Shown here one piece after another: positions 7,558-15,689 of a stretch of DNA of 57,318 nt. This stretch comes from Bacteroides sp. GTDB lineage: Bacteria; Bacteroidota; Bacteroidia; Bacteroidales; Bacteroidaceae. A model generated the notes under the pieces. It was not told where the DNA came from and ran no database searches. It saw only the letters and a program-made list of their open reading frames with translations. A program made the position numbers and the translations under genes. Location of the stretch: assembly GCA_021203515.1 (NCBI GenBank), contig JAJQAY010000112.1:1-57318 (forward strand), read 5' to 3'. Position 1 is the first letter of the stretch. Each line of letters opens with the position of its first letter.

Positions 7558-8718
7558 TTACACCAACTCGTCCGACGTATAGCCCTGCGGCAACTCGCGG
7601 CAATTATAGCCGGATGCCATAATCTCTCCATAGGCTCCGGCAGAGCGAAGGGCTATGAGGTCGCCACGCTTCACTCCGTTCAGGTCGATGGCCTTGCCGA
7701 AGACATCGGAAGACTCACAGATGGGGCCTACAACGTCGTAAGCCTGCACTGGGGCCTCCGAGGTGATATTCTCTATCTTATGGAATGCCTGGTAGAGTGC
7801 GGGACGGATGAGGTCGGTCATACCTGCATCGAGAATGGCAAACTGCTTATTGGTGCCTTGCTTCACGTACAGCACTTTGGAGATAAGCGAGCCACACTGC
7901 CCTACCACCGCACGGCCCAACTCGAAGTGGAGCGTCTGGTAGGAGCGTAGCTTCAAACAATTATCGTAAGTTTCGAAATAACTCTTGAAGTCGGGGATAG
8001 CCTGACGATTGGGATGTCCGTAGTCGATGCCCAAGCCGCCGCCCACGTTGATGTGTTCGATGCGGATGTGACGGGCTTCGAGCTTGTCTTGCAATTCGTT
8101 GACGCGGTTGCACAAGACTACGAAGTCTCCCATATCCAGAATTTGAGAACCGATGTGGAAGTGCAGCCCGATGAACCGGACGTTCTTCAGGGTCAGCGCA
8201 ATATCAATCACTTTATCCATATCTTCCATGCTGATGCCGAACTTGTTCTCTGCCAGTCCGGTAGTGATATTGGCATGGGTATGGGCGCCCACATTGGGGT
8301 TGATGCGGAAAGCAACATTGGCAACTTTGCCTTTGGCGGCAGCCAGTTCGTTGATAATTTCCAGTTCGGGGATGGACTCTACGTTGAAGCAGAAGATGCC
8401 GTAGTCCAGCCCGAGCTCTATTTCCCAGTCTGCCTTGCCCACGCCTGCAAACACCATCTTGCCGGCAGGGAAGCCGGCCTTGATGGCAGCACGGATTTCA
8501 CCACCACTCACGCAGTCGGCACCCAGGCCGCTTTCGCGAATAATGGATAGCACTTTGGGATTGGCATTCGCCTTCACGGCATAGTGCACTGAATAATTGT
8601 CATATTTTGCAGCCTCCGTACGGATGCAGGCAAGCGTATCGCGCAGCACCTGAGTATCGTAGTAATAGAACGGGGTGCGCAGCTCACGGAATTTCTCAAT
8701 AGGAAATGTTCCTTTCAT
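7558..8718 (-). CDS. lysA: Diaminopimelate decarboxylase
   Basis: Removes the D-carbon carboxylate of meso-diaminopimelate to give L-lysine, the last lysine step, in the cytoplasm. The 386-residue protein has the fold-III PLP enzyme layout: YAVKAN with the PLP-binding lysine near residue 49, HFHIGSQ in the barrel, GGGLGIDYG for phosphate binding, and a C-terminal beta domain with GPICESSDVF carrying the active-site Cys-Glu. It is the last gene of the minus-strand cluster, 143 bp after lysC, the gap filled by a long palindromic repeat. Both enzymes belong to the aspartate pathway, so joint expression makes sense. Intact. Confidence 0.95.
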   Translation of the reverse strand: MKGTFPIEKFRELRTPFYYYDTQVLRDTLACIRTEAAKYDNYSVHYAVKANANPKVLSIIRESGLGADCVSGGEIRAAIKAGFPAGKMVFAGVGKADWEIELGLDYGIFCFNVESIPELEIINELAAAKGKVANVAFRINPNVGAHTHANITTGLAENKFGISMEDMDKVIDIALTLKNVRFIGLHFHIGSQILDMGDFVVLCNRVNELQDKLEARHIRIEHINVGGGLGIDYGHPNRQAIPDFKSYFETYDNCLKLRSYQTLHFELGRAVVGQCGSLISKVLYVKQGTNKQFAILDAGMTDLIRPALYQAFHKIENITSEAPVQAYDVVGPICESSDVFGKAIDLNGVKRGDLIALRSAGAYGEIMASGYNCRELPQGYTSDELV

Positions 8719-8758
8719 AATTTGATAGTCTTTGTTTAGATGCGGTAAAGAAGAGGTT

Positions 8759-8839
8759 CACCACAGATTACACGGATTATCACAGATTGATTGGTTATAA
8801 AAGCCTTTTAATCTGTGATAATCGGTGTAATCTGCGGTG
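8759..8839. repeat. CACCACAGATTACAC-type palindromic repeat
   Basis: Thirty-base arms 8759-8788 (CACCACAGATTACACGGATT...) and 8810-8839 pair at 28 of 30 positions. The same family occurs at 40904-40964 (perfect 20-bp arms) and as a variant at 36014-36261. It lies in the lysC-lysA gap and would form a long mRNA hairpin. Confidence 0.75.
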
Positions 8840-8861
8840 CTCTTCCGGTATGTGGTTTCTT

Positions 8862-10181
8862 TTACTTTTCGTTGAACAGTGCATCGCTGAGTGATTGAAG
8901 CGCCTGCTTCTTGTCGCACTCACGGATGAGGAAAGAGATGTTGTAGTTGCTACCGCCGAAGGAAATCATACGTACCGGTATGTCGCGCATGGCATCCAAG
9001 GCCTTGGCTTCGAAGCCGACGTTCTCCCATTCGAGGTCGCCCACCACACAGATGATACACATATCCTTGTCCACCGTCACCGTACCGTATTTCTTCAGGT
9101 CGTCCAAAATCTCGTTCAGGTGCTTCACGTTGTCAATGGATACGGATACACCGACCTCGGACGTACAAATCATGTCGATAGACGTCTGATAGCTTTCGAA
9201 GATTTCGAATACCTTGCGGAGGAAACCGTGGGCAAGCAACATGCGGCTGGACTTAATCTTGATGGCGGTAATGTTGTCCTTAGCGGCAACCGCCTTGATT
9301 TTGCCTTTCTCCGTGTCGTTGGAAATCAACGTGCCCGGGGCAGTGGGGTCCATCGTGTTGAGCAGGCGCACGGGGATGTTGGCGTACTTGGCAGGCTGGA
9401 TACAAGTGGGGTGTAAAATCTTGGCTCCGAAGTAGGCAAGCTCGGCGGCTTCTTCGAAATGAAGATGGCGCACGGGAGAGGTCTTGTCTACAATGCGCGG
9501 GTCATTGTTGTGCATACCGTCGATATCTGTCCATATCTGGATTTCGGAGACCTGGATGGCCGCGCCAATCAGGGAAGCGGTATAGTCGCTACCGCCGCGT
9601 TGCAGGTTGTCAATCTCTCCGTAGGCATTGCGGCAGATGTAACCCTGCGTGATGTATATTTCGGCATCCGGATGCAGTTCCAACTGAACCTGAAGTTTAT
9701 CTTTGATGTAAACGGGGTCGGGTTCGACATTCTTGTCGGTACGCATGTATTCTAAAGCCGGAAGCAGGATTGACTTCACACCGCATTCTTGCAGGTAGTA
9801 GTTCATCATGGCGGTGGAAATCAGCTCGCCTTGTGCCAGCACTACCTTCTCCTCGAAAAGCGTGAAGAAGTCTTTGGTATAAGAACGGATATAGTCGAAA
9901 TGGGACTTGATAAGCTCCATTCCTTTCTGTTTATATTCGGGGGTGGTGTACAGTTCATCAACGTGCTGGCGATATTTGGCTTCCAGCTTGTTGATAATTT
10001 CGTTAGCACCTTCCGGATTTTTCTTGTACAGATAGTCCGAAATCTCAACCAATGTGTTTGTGGTGCCCGACATGGCGGAGAGAACCACAATCTTACGTTC
10101 ATCATCGGTAATCAATTTGGCTACTTCTTTCATTCGTTGAGCCGAGCCTACTGAAGTACCTCCAAACTTTAAAACTTTCAT
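8862..10181 (-). CDS. lysC: Aspartate kinase, monofunctional
   Basis: Phosphorylates L-aspartate, the first step towards lysine, threonine and methionine. The 439-residue protein opens with the kinase signature KFGGTSVGSAQRM at residues 5-17, has GGSDYTASLIGA around residue 200 and WTDIDGMHNNDPRIV, and ends with a tandem ACT-type regulatory region (about 300-439) as in lysine-sensitive aspartokinase III. This length excludes a fused homoserine dehydrogenase. It follows the FtsE-like gene by 71 bp and precedes lysA. Feedback control through the ACT region is family knowledge. Confidence 0.95.
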   Translation of the reverse strand: MKVLKFGGTSVGSAQRMKEVAKLITDDERKIVVLSAMSGTTNTLVEISDYLYKKNPEGANEIINKLEAKYRQHVDELYTTPEYKQKGMELIKSHFDYIRSYTKDFFTLFEEKVVLAQGELISTAMMNYYLQECGVKSILLPALEYMRTDKNVEPDPVYIKDKLQVQLELHPDAEIYITQGYICRNAYGEIDNLQRGGSDYTASLIGAAIQVSEIQIWTDIDGMHNNDPRIVDKTSPVRHLHFEEAAELAYFGAKILHPTCIQPAKYANIPVRLLNTMDPTAPGTLISNDTEKGKIKAVAAKDNITAIKIKSSRMLLAHGFLRKVFEIFESYQTSIDMICTSEVGVSVSIDNVKHLNEILDDLKKYGTVTVDKDMCIICVVGDLEWENVGFEAKALDAMRDIPVRMISFGGSNYNISFLIRECDKKQALQSLSDALFNEK

Positions 10182-10252
10182 TTTCGTTCCTGTATTAATT
10201 AGTTTATAGTGACAAGCTGCAAGCTACAAGCCGTTAGCTTATTTGTTAATTC

Positions 10253-10945
10253 TCATTCTTTCGGAGCAAAGTCCGATGTTACGTCCGTTATCAGGTGGTC
10301 GACACAGCGATACACGCGTCCCGGATACTCCCAGAGCAACTGCATGTTGTGCGTCGTAATTATCACCAACGAACCTGCCTGGCTGATGTTGTGCAGAAGC
10401 TCGGTAATGGCAAATCCTGTCTCTACGTCGAGGTTGCCCGTCGGCTCGTCGGCAAGGATGATGTCCGGCGAATTGAGCACGGCACGCGCAATGACGATGC
10501 GTTGCTGTTCGCCGCCCGAAAGCTCGTTGGGGAACTTGTAGCCTTTGTTGCTCATGCCCACCAGTTGCAGCACTTCGTCGATGCGGTCTTTAATCTCCGA
10601 CTTGTTCTTCCAGCCGGTAGCGCGAAGGACAAATTCGAGATTGTCGTAGGCCGAACGGTCGGTGAGCAACTGGAAGTCCTGAAAGACGATGCCCAGCTTG
10701 CGACGCAACTGTGGGACGTGCTTACGCTTCAGGTGCAGCATGTCGTAGCCCAACACTTCCGCTTCGCCCGAAATAACATCGAGTTCACCGTAAAACGTCT
10801 TGAGCAGGCTTGTCTTGCCGGAGCCTACCTTACCAATCAGGTAGACAAACTCCCCCTTGTGAAGTTCCAGGTTCACCTCGTTCAATACGCACAACTCCTG
10901 TTGGTGTATCTCTACTCCTTTATATCGTATCAGCGCTTCGCTCAT
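10253..10945 (-). CDS. ftsE: FtsE-like ABC transporter ATP-binding protein
   Basis: A 230-residue ABC ATPase: Walker A GKVGSGKTSLLK near residue 40, Q-loop VFQDFQLL, signature LSGGEQQR, Walker B ILADEPTGNLD, and H-loop TTHN. Its closest kind is FtsE, the cytoplasmic ATPase that works with FtsX in cell division and peptidoglycan hydrolase control, or the LolD/MacB group. FtsX is not in this window, which is usual for Bacteroides, where this gene sits alone between the his and lys genes. The gene symbol is the standard family name, not proven function. Confidence 0.8.
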   Translation of the reverse strand: MSEALIRYKGVEIHQQELCVLNEVNLELHKGEFVYLIGKVGSGKTSLLKTFYGELDVISGEAEVLGYDMLHLKRKHVPQLRRKLGIVFQDFQLLTDRSAYDNLEFVLRATGWKNKSEIKDRIDEVLQLVGMSNKGYKFPNELSGGEQQRIVIARAVLNSPDIILADEPTGNLDVETGFAITELLHNISQAGSLVIITTHNMQLLWEYPGRVYRCVDHLITDVTSDFAPKE

Positions 10946-10975
10946 TTATATAATTACAAATTATGAATTACAAAG

Positions 10976-11006
10976 TACAAATTACTGTTTTCTGAAGTAA
11001 TTTGTA
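10976..11006. repeat. AT-rich hairpin between hisIE and ftsE
   Basis: TACAAATTACT (10976-10986) and AGTAATTTGTA (10996-11006) form a perfect 11-bp stem with a 9-base loop, followed by short TAATTAG tandem copies. Related AT-rich repeats fill several gaps in this operon. Confidence 0.55.
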
Positions 11007-11026
11007 ATTAGTAATTAGTAATTAAC

Positions 11027-11638
11027 TTAGTGTTTCTTCCATGTTGCACTGTGGCGTTCTTCCAATTCACGGGCAAGGTCTTCGATGCGATAACCTTTGG
11101 AGGTGAGCAGCACGATGAGGTGATAAAGCAAGTCGGCTCCTTCATAAATCAGACGTTCGTCTGTGCCGTTGCAGGCTTCGATCACTGTCTCGACAGCTTC
11201 CTCACCTACCTTCTGTGCCATTTTATTGACACCGGACTGGAACAGACTGGTGGTATAAGAGCCTTCCGGCATTTCGGCATGGCGCTGGCTGATGAAGTCC
11301 TGAAGATGTTTTAGGAACATGACCGGCTGCTCGTTCTTTTCGCCCCAGCAGGTGTCCGTGCCGGTGTGGCAAACGGGGCCGACGGGGTGTACTTGTATCA
11401 GCAGGGTGTCCTGGTCACAGTCTTCCTGGATGGAGACTACGTTCAGGAAGTTGCCACTCTCCTCGCCTTTCGTCCAAAGGCGGTTCTTGGTACGGCTGAA
11501 AAAGGTTACTTTTCCGGTTTCTACCGTCTTATCGTATGCTTCCTTATTCATGAAACCCAACATCAGCACTTTGGCAGTGTTGGCGTCTTGTATAATCGCC
11601 GGAACAAGTCCGTTCATTTTGTCAAAATCTAAAGCCAT
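11027..11638 (-). CDS. hisIE: Bifunctional phosphoribosyl-AMP cyclohydrolase / phosphoribosyl-ATP pyrophosphatase
   Basis: Catalyses steps two and three of histidine synthesis. Of its 203 residues, about 1-115 are HisI: DCDQDTLLIQV with metal-binding Asp residues and HTGTDTCW with the zinc Cys. Residues about 120-203 are HisE, an all-alpha pyrophosphohydrolase (KVGEEAVETVIEA with its acidic metal site, then ADLLYHLIVLL). The fused order is normal in Bacteroidetes. It is followed by the FtsE-like gene and preceded by hisF. Intact. Confidence 0.95.
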   Translation of the reverse strand: MALDFDKMNGLVPAIIQDANTAKVLMLGFMNKEAYDKTVETGKVTFFSRTKNRLWTKGEESGNFLNVVSIQEDCDQDTLLIQVHPVGPVCHTGTDTCWGEKNEQPVMFLKHLQDFISQRHAEMPEGSYTTSLFQSGVNKMAQKVGEEAVETVIEACNGTDERLIYEGADLLYHLIVLLTSKGYRIEDLARELEERHSATWKKH

Positions 11639-11646
11639 CTTTTTTA

Positions 11647-11692
11647 AGTTATAAGTGATTAGTGATTGGTGATTAGTGATTACTAATAACTT
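11647..11692. repeat. AGTGATT tandem repeat with inverted ends
   Basis: AAGTTAT and ATAACTT enclose four copies of a GTGATTA/GTGATTG heptamer-like unit. The repeat runs into the 3' end of hisF: its stop codon at 11673-11675 and last codons (Ser-Asn-His) are written in repeat sequence. Confidence 0.55.
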
Positions 11693-12443
11693 TTCTCATC
11701 TCAATTCCTTGCGCGCAAAGATACGATTTTAATTCGGGAATTTTGATTTCTCCGAAGTGAAAAACACTGGCAGCCAAAGCGGCATCTGCTTTTCCTTGCA
11801 GAAAGACATCACGAAAATGCTCTTTGGCACCAGCTCCACCCGATGCTATGACGGGTATCGAGAGGTTATCGGCAAGGGTGGCAAGGGCTTCGTTAGCATA
11901 TCCGGTCTTTACGCCGTCGTGGTTCATGCTGGTGAAAAGGATTTCTCCGGCACCACGTTCCTGGGCTTCTTTTGTCCAGGAGAAAAGTTCTTTGTCCGTT
12001 TCCACTCGTCCACCGTTCAGGTAGCATCCCCAACCTTTCTCCGTTTGTTTGGCATCGACGGCAAGTACGCAGACCTGCGAGCCGAAGTGCTTGGCAATCT
12101 CGTCTATCAGTTCGGGACGACGGATGGCGGAAGAGTTGATGGATATTTTGTCGGCTCCGGCGTTGAGAAGGCGGTCTACGTCGCTCAGTTCATGGATGCC
12201 CCCGCCTACGGTGAAAGGGATGCTGATGTTGGCGGCAATGCGTTTCACCAGTTCGGCAAAGGTCTTGCGGCCTTCAAAGCTGGCGGTGATGTCCAGAAAC
12301 ACCAGTTCATCGGCACCCTGCTCGCTATAAGCACGTGCCAACTCAACGGGATCGCCTGCCTGACGCAGGTTCACGAAGTTGGTTCCTTTTACGGTCTGCC
12401 CGTCTTTGATGTCGAGGCAGGGGATAATTCTTTTTGCTAACAC
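11673..12443 (-). CDS. hisF: Imidazole glycerol phosphate synthase, cyclase subunit
   Basis: With HisH, turns PRFAR plus ammonia into imidazole glycerol phosphate and AICAR. The 256-residue (beta-alpha)8 barrel has its two general acid-base Asp residues at CLDIKDG (residue about 11) and AVDAKQ (about 130), and phosphate-binding loops VGGGI and ASGGAG. Length matches the family. It lies 26 bp after hisA, with an AT-rich GAGTTAT repeat between. Intact. Confidence 0.95.
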   Translation of the reverse strand: MLAKRIIPCLDIKDGQTVKGTNFVNLRQAGDPVELARAYSEQGADELVFLDITASFEGRKTFAELVKRIAANISIPFTVGGGIHELSDVDRLLNAGADKISINSSAIRRPELIDEIAKHFGSQVCVLAVDAKQTEKGWGCYLNGGRVETDKELFSWTKEAQERGAGEILFTSMNHDGVKTGYANEALATLADNLSIPVIASGGAGAKEHFRDVFLQGKADAALAASVFHFGEIKIPELKSYLCAQGIEMRKVISNH

Positions 12444-12469
12444 TTTATTCAGTTATGAGTTATGAGTTA

Positions 12470-13192
12470 TCACTCTAAAAAGTTCTCTAATTCTTTGAAG
12501 GTTATATGTCCTTCGTACAGCGCCTTGCCGAAAATGACGGCAGGCACACCGGCTTCCTCCAGCCGACGGATGTCATCGGCACCACTCACCCCGCCACTGG
12601 CTATCAGGTAGAGGTCGGGATGCTGTTCCAATATCTCTTTATACAGCTCGATGGAAGGGCCTTGCAGCATACCATCGCAACTGATGTCGGTACAGATGAC
12701 TTTACGGATGCCTTTCCCGATATAATCTTTCAGGAAAGGAAACAACTCACAAGCACTTTCGTCCTTCCAACCGTTGACGGCTATTTTGCGGTCTTTCACA
12801 TCGGCCCCGAGGATGATTTTCTCCGAACCGTATGTTTGAAACCAACGAGAAAACAGTTCCGGACTTTTCACGGCAATACTGCCGCCCGTCACCATCTGCG
12901 CACCACTCTCGAAAGCAATCCGCAGGTCTTCATCACTCTTTACCCCACCACCGAAGTCTATAATCAGGGAGGTTTGCGAGGCTATCCGTTCCAGTGTGCG
13001 GTAGTTCACCACATGATGGGAGGCGGCTCCGTCGAGGTCGACCACGTGGAGACGGCGGATACCATGCGCTTCCAGCTCCCTGGCTACTTCCACCGGGTTC
13101 TCATTGTAGACTTTCTTACTGTCATAATCACCCTGGGAAAGGCGTACGCACTTTCCGTCGATGATGTCGATGGCGGGAATAAGTTTAATCAT
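12470..13192 (-). CDS. hisA: ProFAR isomerase
   Basis: Opens the ribose ring of ProFAR by Amadori rearrangement to give PRFAR, the substrate of HisFH. A 240-residue half-barrel-duplicated TIM barrel: [20 protein letters not shown] with catalytic Asp near residue 8, DFGGGVKS and ASGGVSG phosphate-binding loops, and [10 protein letters not shown] with the second catalytic Asp. It overlaps the end of hisH by 4 bp (ATGA), which fits translational coupling within one operon. Confidence 0.95.
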   Translation of the reverse strand: MIKLIPAIDIIDGKCVRLSQGDYDSKKVYNENPVEVARELEAHGIRRLHVVDLDGAASHHVVNYRTLERIASQTSLIIDFGGGVKSDEDLRIAFESGAQMVTGGSIAVKSPELFSRWFQTYGSEKIILGADVKDRKIAVNGWKDESACELFPFLKDYIGKGIRKVICTDISCDGMLQGPSIELYKEILEQHPDLYLIASGGVSGADDIRRLEEAGVPAVIFGKALYEGHITFKELENFLE

Positions 13193-13779
13193 AGCTCTAA
13201 AAAGTTCCTTAATATTCGTTCGCCCACACTCCCACTCTTTTCGGGGTGGAACTGGGTGGCGTAGTAATTATCTTTATGCAAAGCGGCGCTGAACGGAAGT
13301 ATATAATCCGTCACGGCAGCCGTACAGTCGTTCAGCGGCACGTAATAGCTATGCACGAAATACGCGAATTCTTCTTTCGTGAAGCCTTTGAACAAGTCGC
13401 TATTGGTTTGCCCAATCGTATTCCAGCCCATGTGGGGCACTTTATCTTCGTGCTTCTGCGAAACGAAACGTTTGACATCGGCGTCGAAAATGCCAAGTGT
13501 GTCCACGTCTCCCTCCTCGGAATGGCGGCACATCAACTGCATACCCAAACAGATGCCCAGCACCGGTTGGCGCAACTCTTTTATCAGCTTGTCCATCCCC
13601 CCGGCACGCAGGAAGTTCATGGTAGTTTCCGCCTCGCCCACACCGGGAAAGATAACCTTGTCAGCGGCACGCAACACAGCCTCATCCGCCGTAATCACCG
13701 CCTCCACGCCCAAGCGCTTCAACGCATAATCCACAGAACGGATGTTTCCTGCATTATATTTGATGACTGCAACTTTCAT
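13189..13779 (-). CDS. hisH: Imidazole glycerol phosphate synthase, glutamine amidotransferase subunit
   Basis: Releases ammonia from glutamine and passes it to HisF. The 196-residue class-I amidotransferase shows the nucleophile elbow GICLGMQLM (Cys about 77), GWN before the middle, and the His-Glu pair in TQFHPEKSG. The gene begins the uninterrupted hisH-hisA-hisF-hisIE block; an AT-rich imperfect inverted repeat (13791-13858) separates it from purU. Remaining his genes are not in the window. Confidence 0.95.
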   Translation of the reverse strand: MKVAVIKYNAGNIRSVDYALKRLGVEAVITADEAVLRAADKVIFPGVGEAETTMNFLRAGGMDKLIKELRQPVLGICLGMQLMCRHSEEGDVDTLGIFDADVKRFVSQKHEDKVPHMGWNTIGQTNSDLFKGFTKEEFAYFVHSYYVPLNDCTAAVTDYILPFSAALHKDNYYATQFHPEKSGSVGERILRNFLEL

Positions 13780-13790
13780 CTTGATTAATT

Positions 13791-13858
13791 GATAATTGAT
13801 AATTGACAGTTGGCAATGAACAACAAGGAATTATCCATTATCAACTATCAATCATTCA
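13791..13858. repeat. AT-rich imperfect inverted repeat between purU and hisH
   Basis: Copies of TTGATAATTGA on the left and of TATCAACTATCAAT on the right flank a short centre. Similar in style to the repeats in the other gaps of this operon; it may be a processing or attenuation hairpin, or simply a dispersed repeat. Confidence 0.4.
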
Positions 13859-14716
13859 TTAATTAAATATTACGGTCTTATTCTTATATGCCAGTACCTT
13901 ACGCTCTATATGCTTCTGCACGGCACGGGAAAGAACGATTTTCTCCAAATCCTTGCCTTTGTTCACAAGGTCTTGCACAGTGTCCTTATGTGTGATACGC
14001 ACCACATCTTGCTCGATAATAGGGCCTGCATCCAATTCGGTAGTCACATAGTGGCTGGTAGCTCCGATAATCTTCACTCCGCGTTCAAACGCTGCATGAT
14101 AGGGCTTTGCGCCCACAAATGCCGGAAGGAAAGAGTGATGAATGTTGATGATGCGGTTGGGATAAGCATCTATCATCTGCTCGGAAATGACCTGCATATA
14201 GCGCGCCAACACAATAAAATTCACTTTATGCTTGGCAAGGAGTTCAAGTTCTTTCTTCTCCTGCTCTTCTTTTGTCTCCTTAGTAATAGGAAAGAGGTGG
14301 AAAGGAATGCCGAAACACTCAGCCACATGCTGCAAATCGGGGTGATTGCTGATAATCAGAGGTATCTCTACATTCCACTCACCCGCCGTATAGCGTGCCA
14401 GCAAGTCGAACAAGCAATGCGACATCTTCGAAATAAAGATTGCCATACGCGGCTTTGCGTCAGAGAAGTAAAGGCGGAAGCTCATTCCGTACTTTTGTGC
14501 ATACAAGGTTGCAAAATAATCCTCTATCTTCTCCTGGGGCACTAAGAAATCTTTCAACTCCCACTCGATACGCATGAAAAAGATGTTCTCCACATGGTCT
14601 ACATACTGATCCAGATAGATAATATTACCTTTGTTCACCGTTATAAAGTCTGTTACTTCCGCCAAAATGCCCGGTCTGTCGGGGCAGTGAAGCAACAGTT
14701 TGGCTGTCTTCATCAT
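13859..14716 (-). CDS. purU: Formyltetrahydrofolate deformylase
   Basis: Hydrolyses 10-formyl-THF to formate and THF, balancing one-carbon units and feeding formate-dependent purine synthesis. The 285-residue protein has an N-terminal ACT domain (KLLLHCPDRPGILAEVTDFI) and a C-terminal formyltransferase fold with INIHHSFLPAF (catalytic His) and the Asp in TTELDAGPIIEQD. ATG 14716 follows a second ATG by one codon. A TATTTTTG element on this strand (14773-14780) would start transcription about 60 bases upstream. It may lead the his-lys cluster or be separate. Confidence 0.93.
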   Translation of the reverse strand: MMKTAKLLLHCPDRPGILAEVTDFITVNKGNIIYLDQYVDHVENIFFMRIEWELKDFLVPQEKIEDYFATLYAQKYGMSFRLYFSDAKPRMAIFISKMSHCLFDLLARYTAGEWNVEIPLIISNHPDLQHVAECFGIPFHLFPITKETKEEQEKKELELLAKHKVNFIVLARYMQVISEQMIDAYPNRIINIHHSFLPAFVGAKPYHAAFERGVKIIGATSHYVTTELDAGPIIEQDVVRITHKDTVQDLVNKGKDLEKIVLSRAVQKHIERKVLAYKNKTVIFN

Positions 14717-15006
14717 TCTAAAAAATTCTTTGTTTATCGTTTTCTAATTACAACATTCTCATTTTGAGTTCGCAAAAATAACGATTTATTGCAAAACAAT
14801 GAAGTTTTCGAGCAAGAAGTTTAAAAGAAGGCGCAAAAAGTTTCGTTTTCTCCAAAAACAAGTCTTAATCAATCCTTAAATGTCTCAGAAACGCAAATTC
14901 TAAAGAGTTGTTAATTCTTAATATTCCCATTTTTCACAATATTCTCACTATGAGGATTTAAAGTAACGGCTACTCCAAACGTCCAAAAAAAATTTAATCA
15001 CAGCTA

Positions 15007-15036
15007 TTGCAGGTTTCAAAGAAATGCCTACCTTTG
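15007..15036 (+). promoter_or_regulatory. Bacteroides-type promoter of tRNA-Asp
   Basis: TTGC at 15007-15010 and TACCTTTG at 15029-15036, 18 bases apart, match the Bacteroidetes -33/-7 pattern and lie about 40 bases before the tRNA. The 360-bp gap from purU to the tRNA otherwise shows only AT-rich DNA and the promoter region of purU. Confidence 0.6.
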
Positions 15037-15078
15037 TAACCGCAATCGAGAGAGATAGCAACAAAACAATGAAATTAT

Positions 15079-15152
15079 GGTGCGTTAGTTCAGTTGGTTA
15101 GAATACATGCCTGTCACGCATGGGGTCACGGGTTCGAGTCCAGTACGTACCG
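15079..15152 (+). tRNA. tRNA-Asp (GTC)
   Basis: A full cloverleaf of 74 bases. Acceptor GGTGCGT pairs with ACGTACC (one G-T wobble), discriminator G. The anticodon stem CATGC/GCATG is perfect around CTGTCAC, anticodon GTC. The D-stem is GTTC/GAAT. In the T-arm, ACGGG TTCGAGT CCAGT, one pair is G-A (positions 51/63), where C would normally pair; this is either a sequence error or a weak site. CCA is not encoded. A terminator follows. Confidence 0.93.
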
Positions 15153-15180
15153 CGAAAACAAATAGCAAAATTAAAGCAAG

Positions 15181-15216
15181 GCTTTGAAATTCAAGGATTT
15201 CAGAGCTTTTTCTTTT
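15181..15216 (+). terminator. Intrinsic terminator of tRNA-Asp
   Basis: GCTTTGAAAT (15181-15190) and ATTTCAGAGC (15197-15206) pair at nine of ten positions and are followed by TTTTTCTTTTTC. Confidence 0.65.
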
Positions 15217-15238
15217 TCTCCGCTTCGGCAAGAAACAG

Positions 15239-15384
15239 CTATAAACCGCAAAACGTTCTGTGATGCTTTTACAAATCAATTTGTAGGCATTTTATAACCG
15301 TTAACACAAAACTATAAACCGCAAAACGTTCTGTGATGCTTTTACAAAACAAATTGCATGAGTTTTACAATGGTTAACACAAAA
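15239..15384. repeat. 73-bp tandem direct repeat, two copies
   Basis: Copy 1 (15239-15311) and copy 2 (15312-15384) share their first 37 bases exactly (CTATAAACCGCAAAACGTTC onward) and again the end, GTTAACACAAAA; the middle is diverged. It directly follows the tRNA-Asp terminator and precedes the AbiE genes, a common spot for integration scars. Confidence 0.7.
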
Positions 15385-15689
15385 CTAATTGCGTTTTTTT
15401 ATTTGTTTTTCAGTTCTATTCAAACACTTTTCAAATGCTTTCTAAAGTATCCTCAAATCATATATTATTCTTATCTTTGTACAACTTGGAGGATATTTAC
15501 ACAAGTACTATCAGAACTTACTCCGCCACACACTCTCTGTCTTCTTGCGATTTCCGATATTTCCGACATCATCCAGCAGAAGATGACGAAGATTGTGCTG
15601 ATATTTACACGTCCACCATCAGTATTAAAGCTGTCTTGAACCGCACCATCACATGCACGAAGTTGTGGCGGCTATTTTTCTATTTTAGT
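15385..15689. other. Gap with a promoter-like site and no convincing gene
   Basis: TATCTTTG at 15472-15479 is a good plus-strand -7 element. Downstream a GATATTTACAC...ATCAG block occurs twice (about 15491 and 15599). Frames here (for example the piece TSTISIKAVLNRT) vaguely recall the N-terminus of Bacteroides tyrosine integrases, but nothing longer can be supported. It lies antisense to the downstream end of abiEii. Confidence 0.3.
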
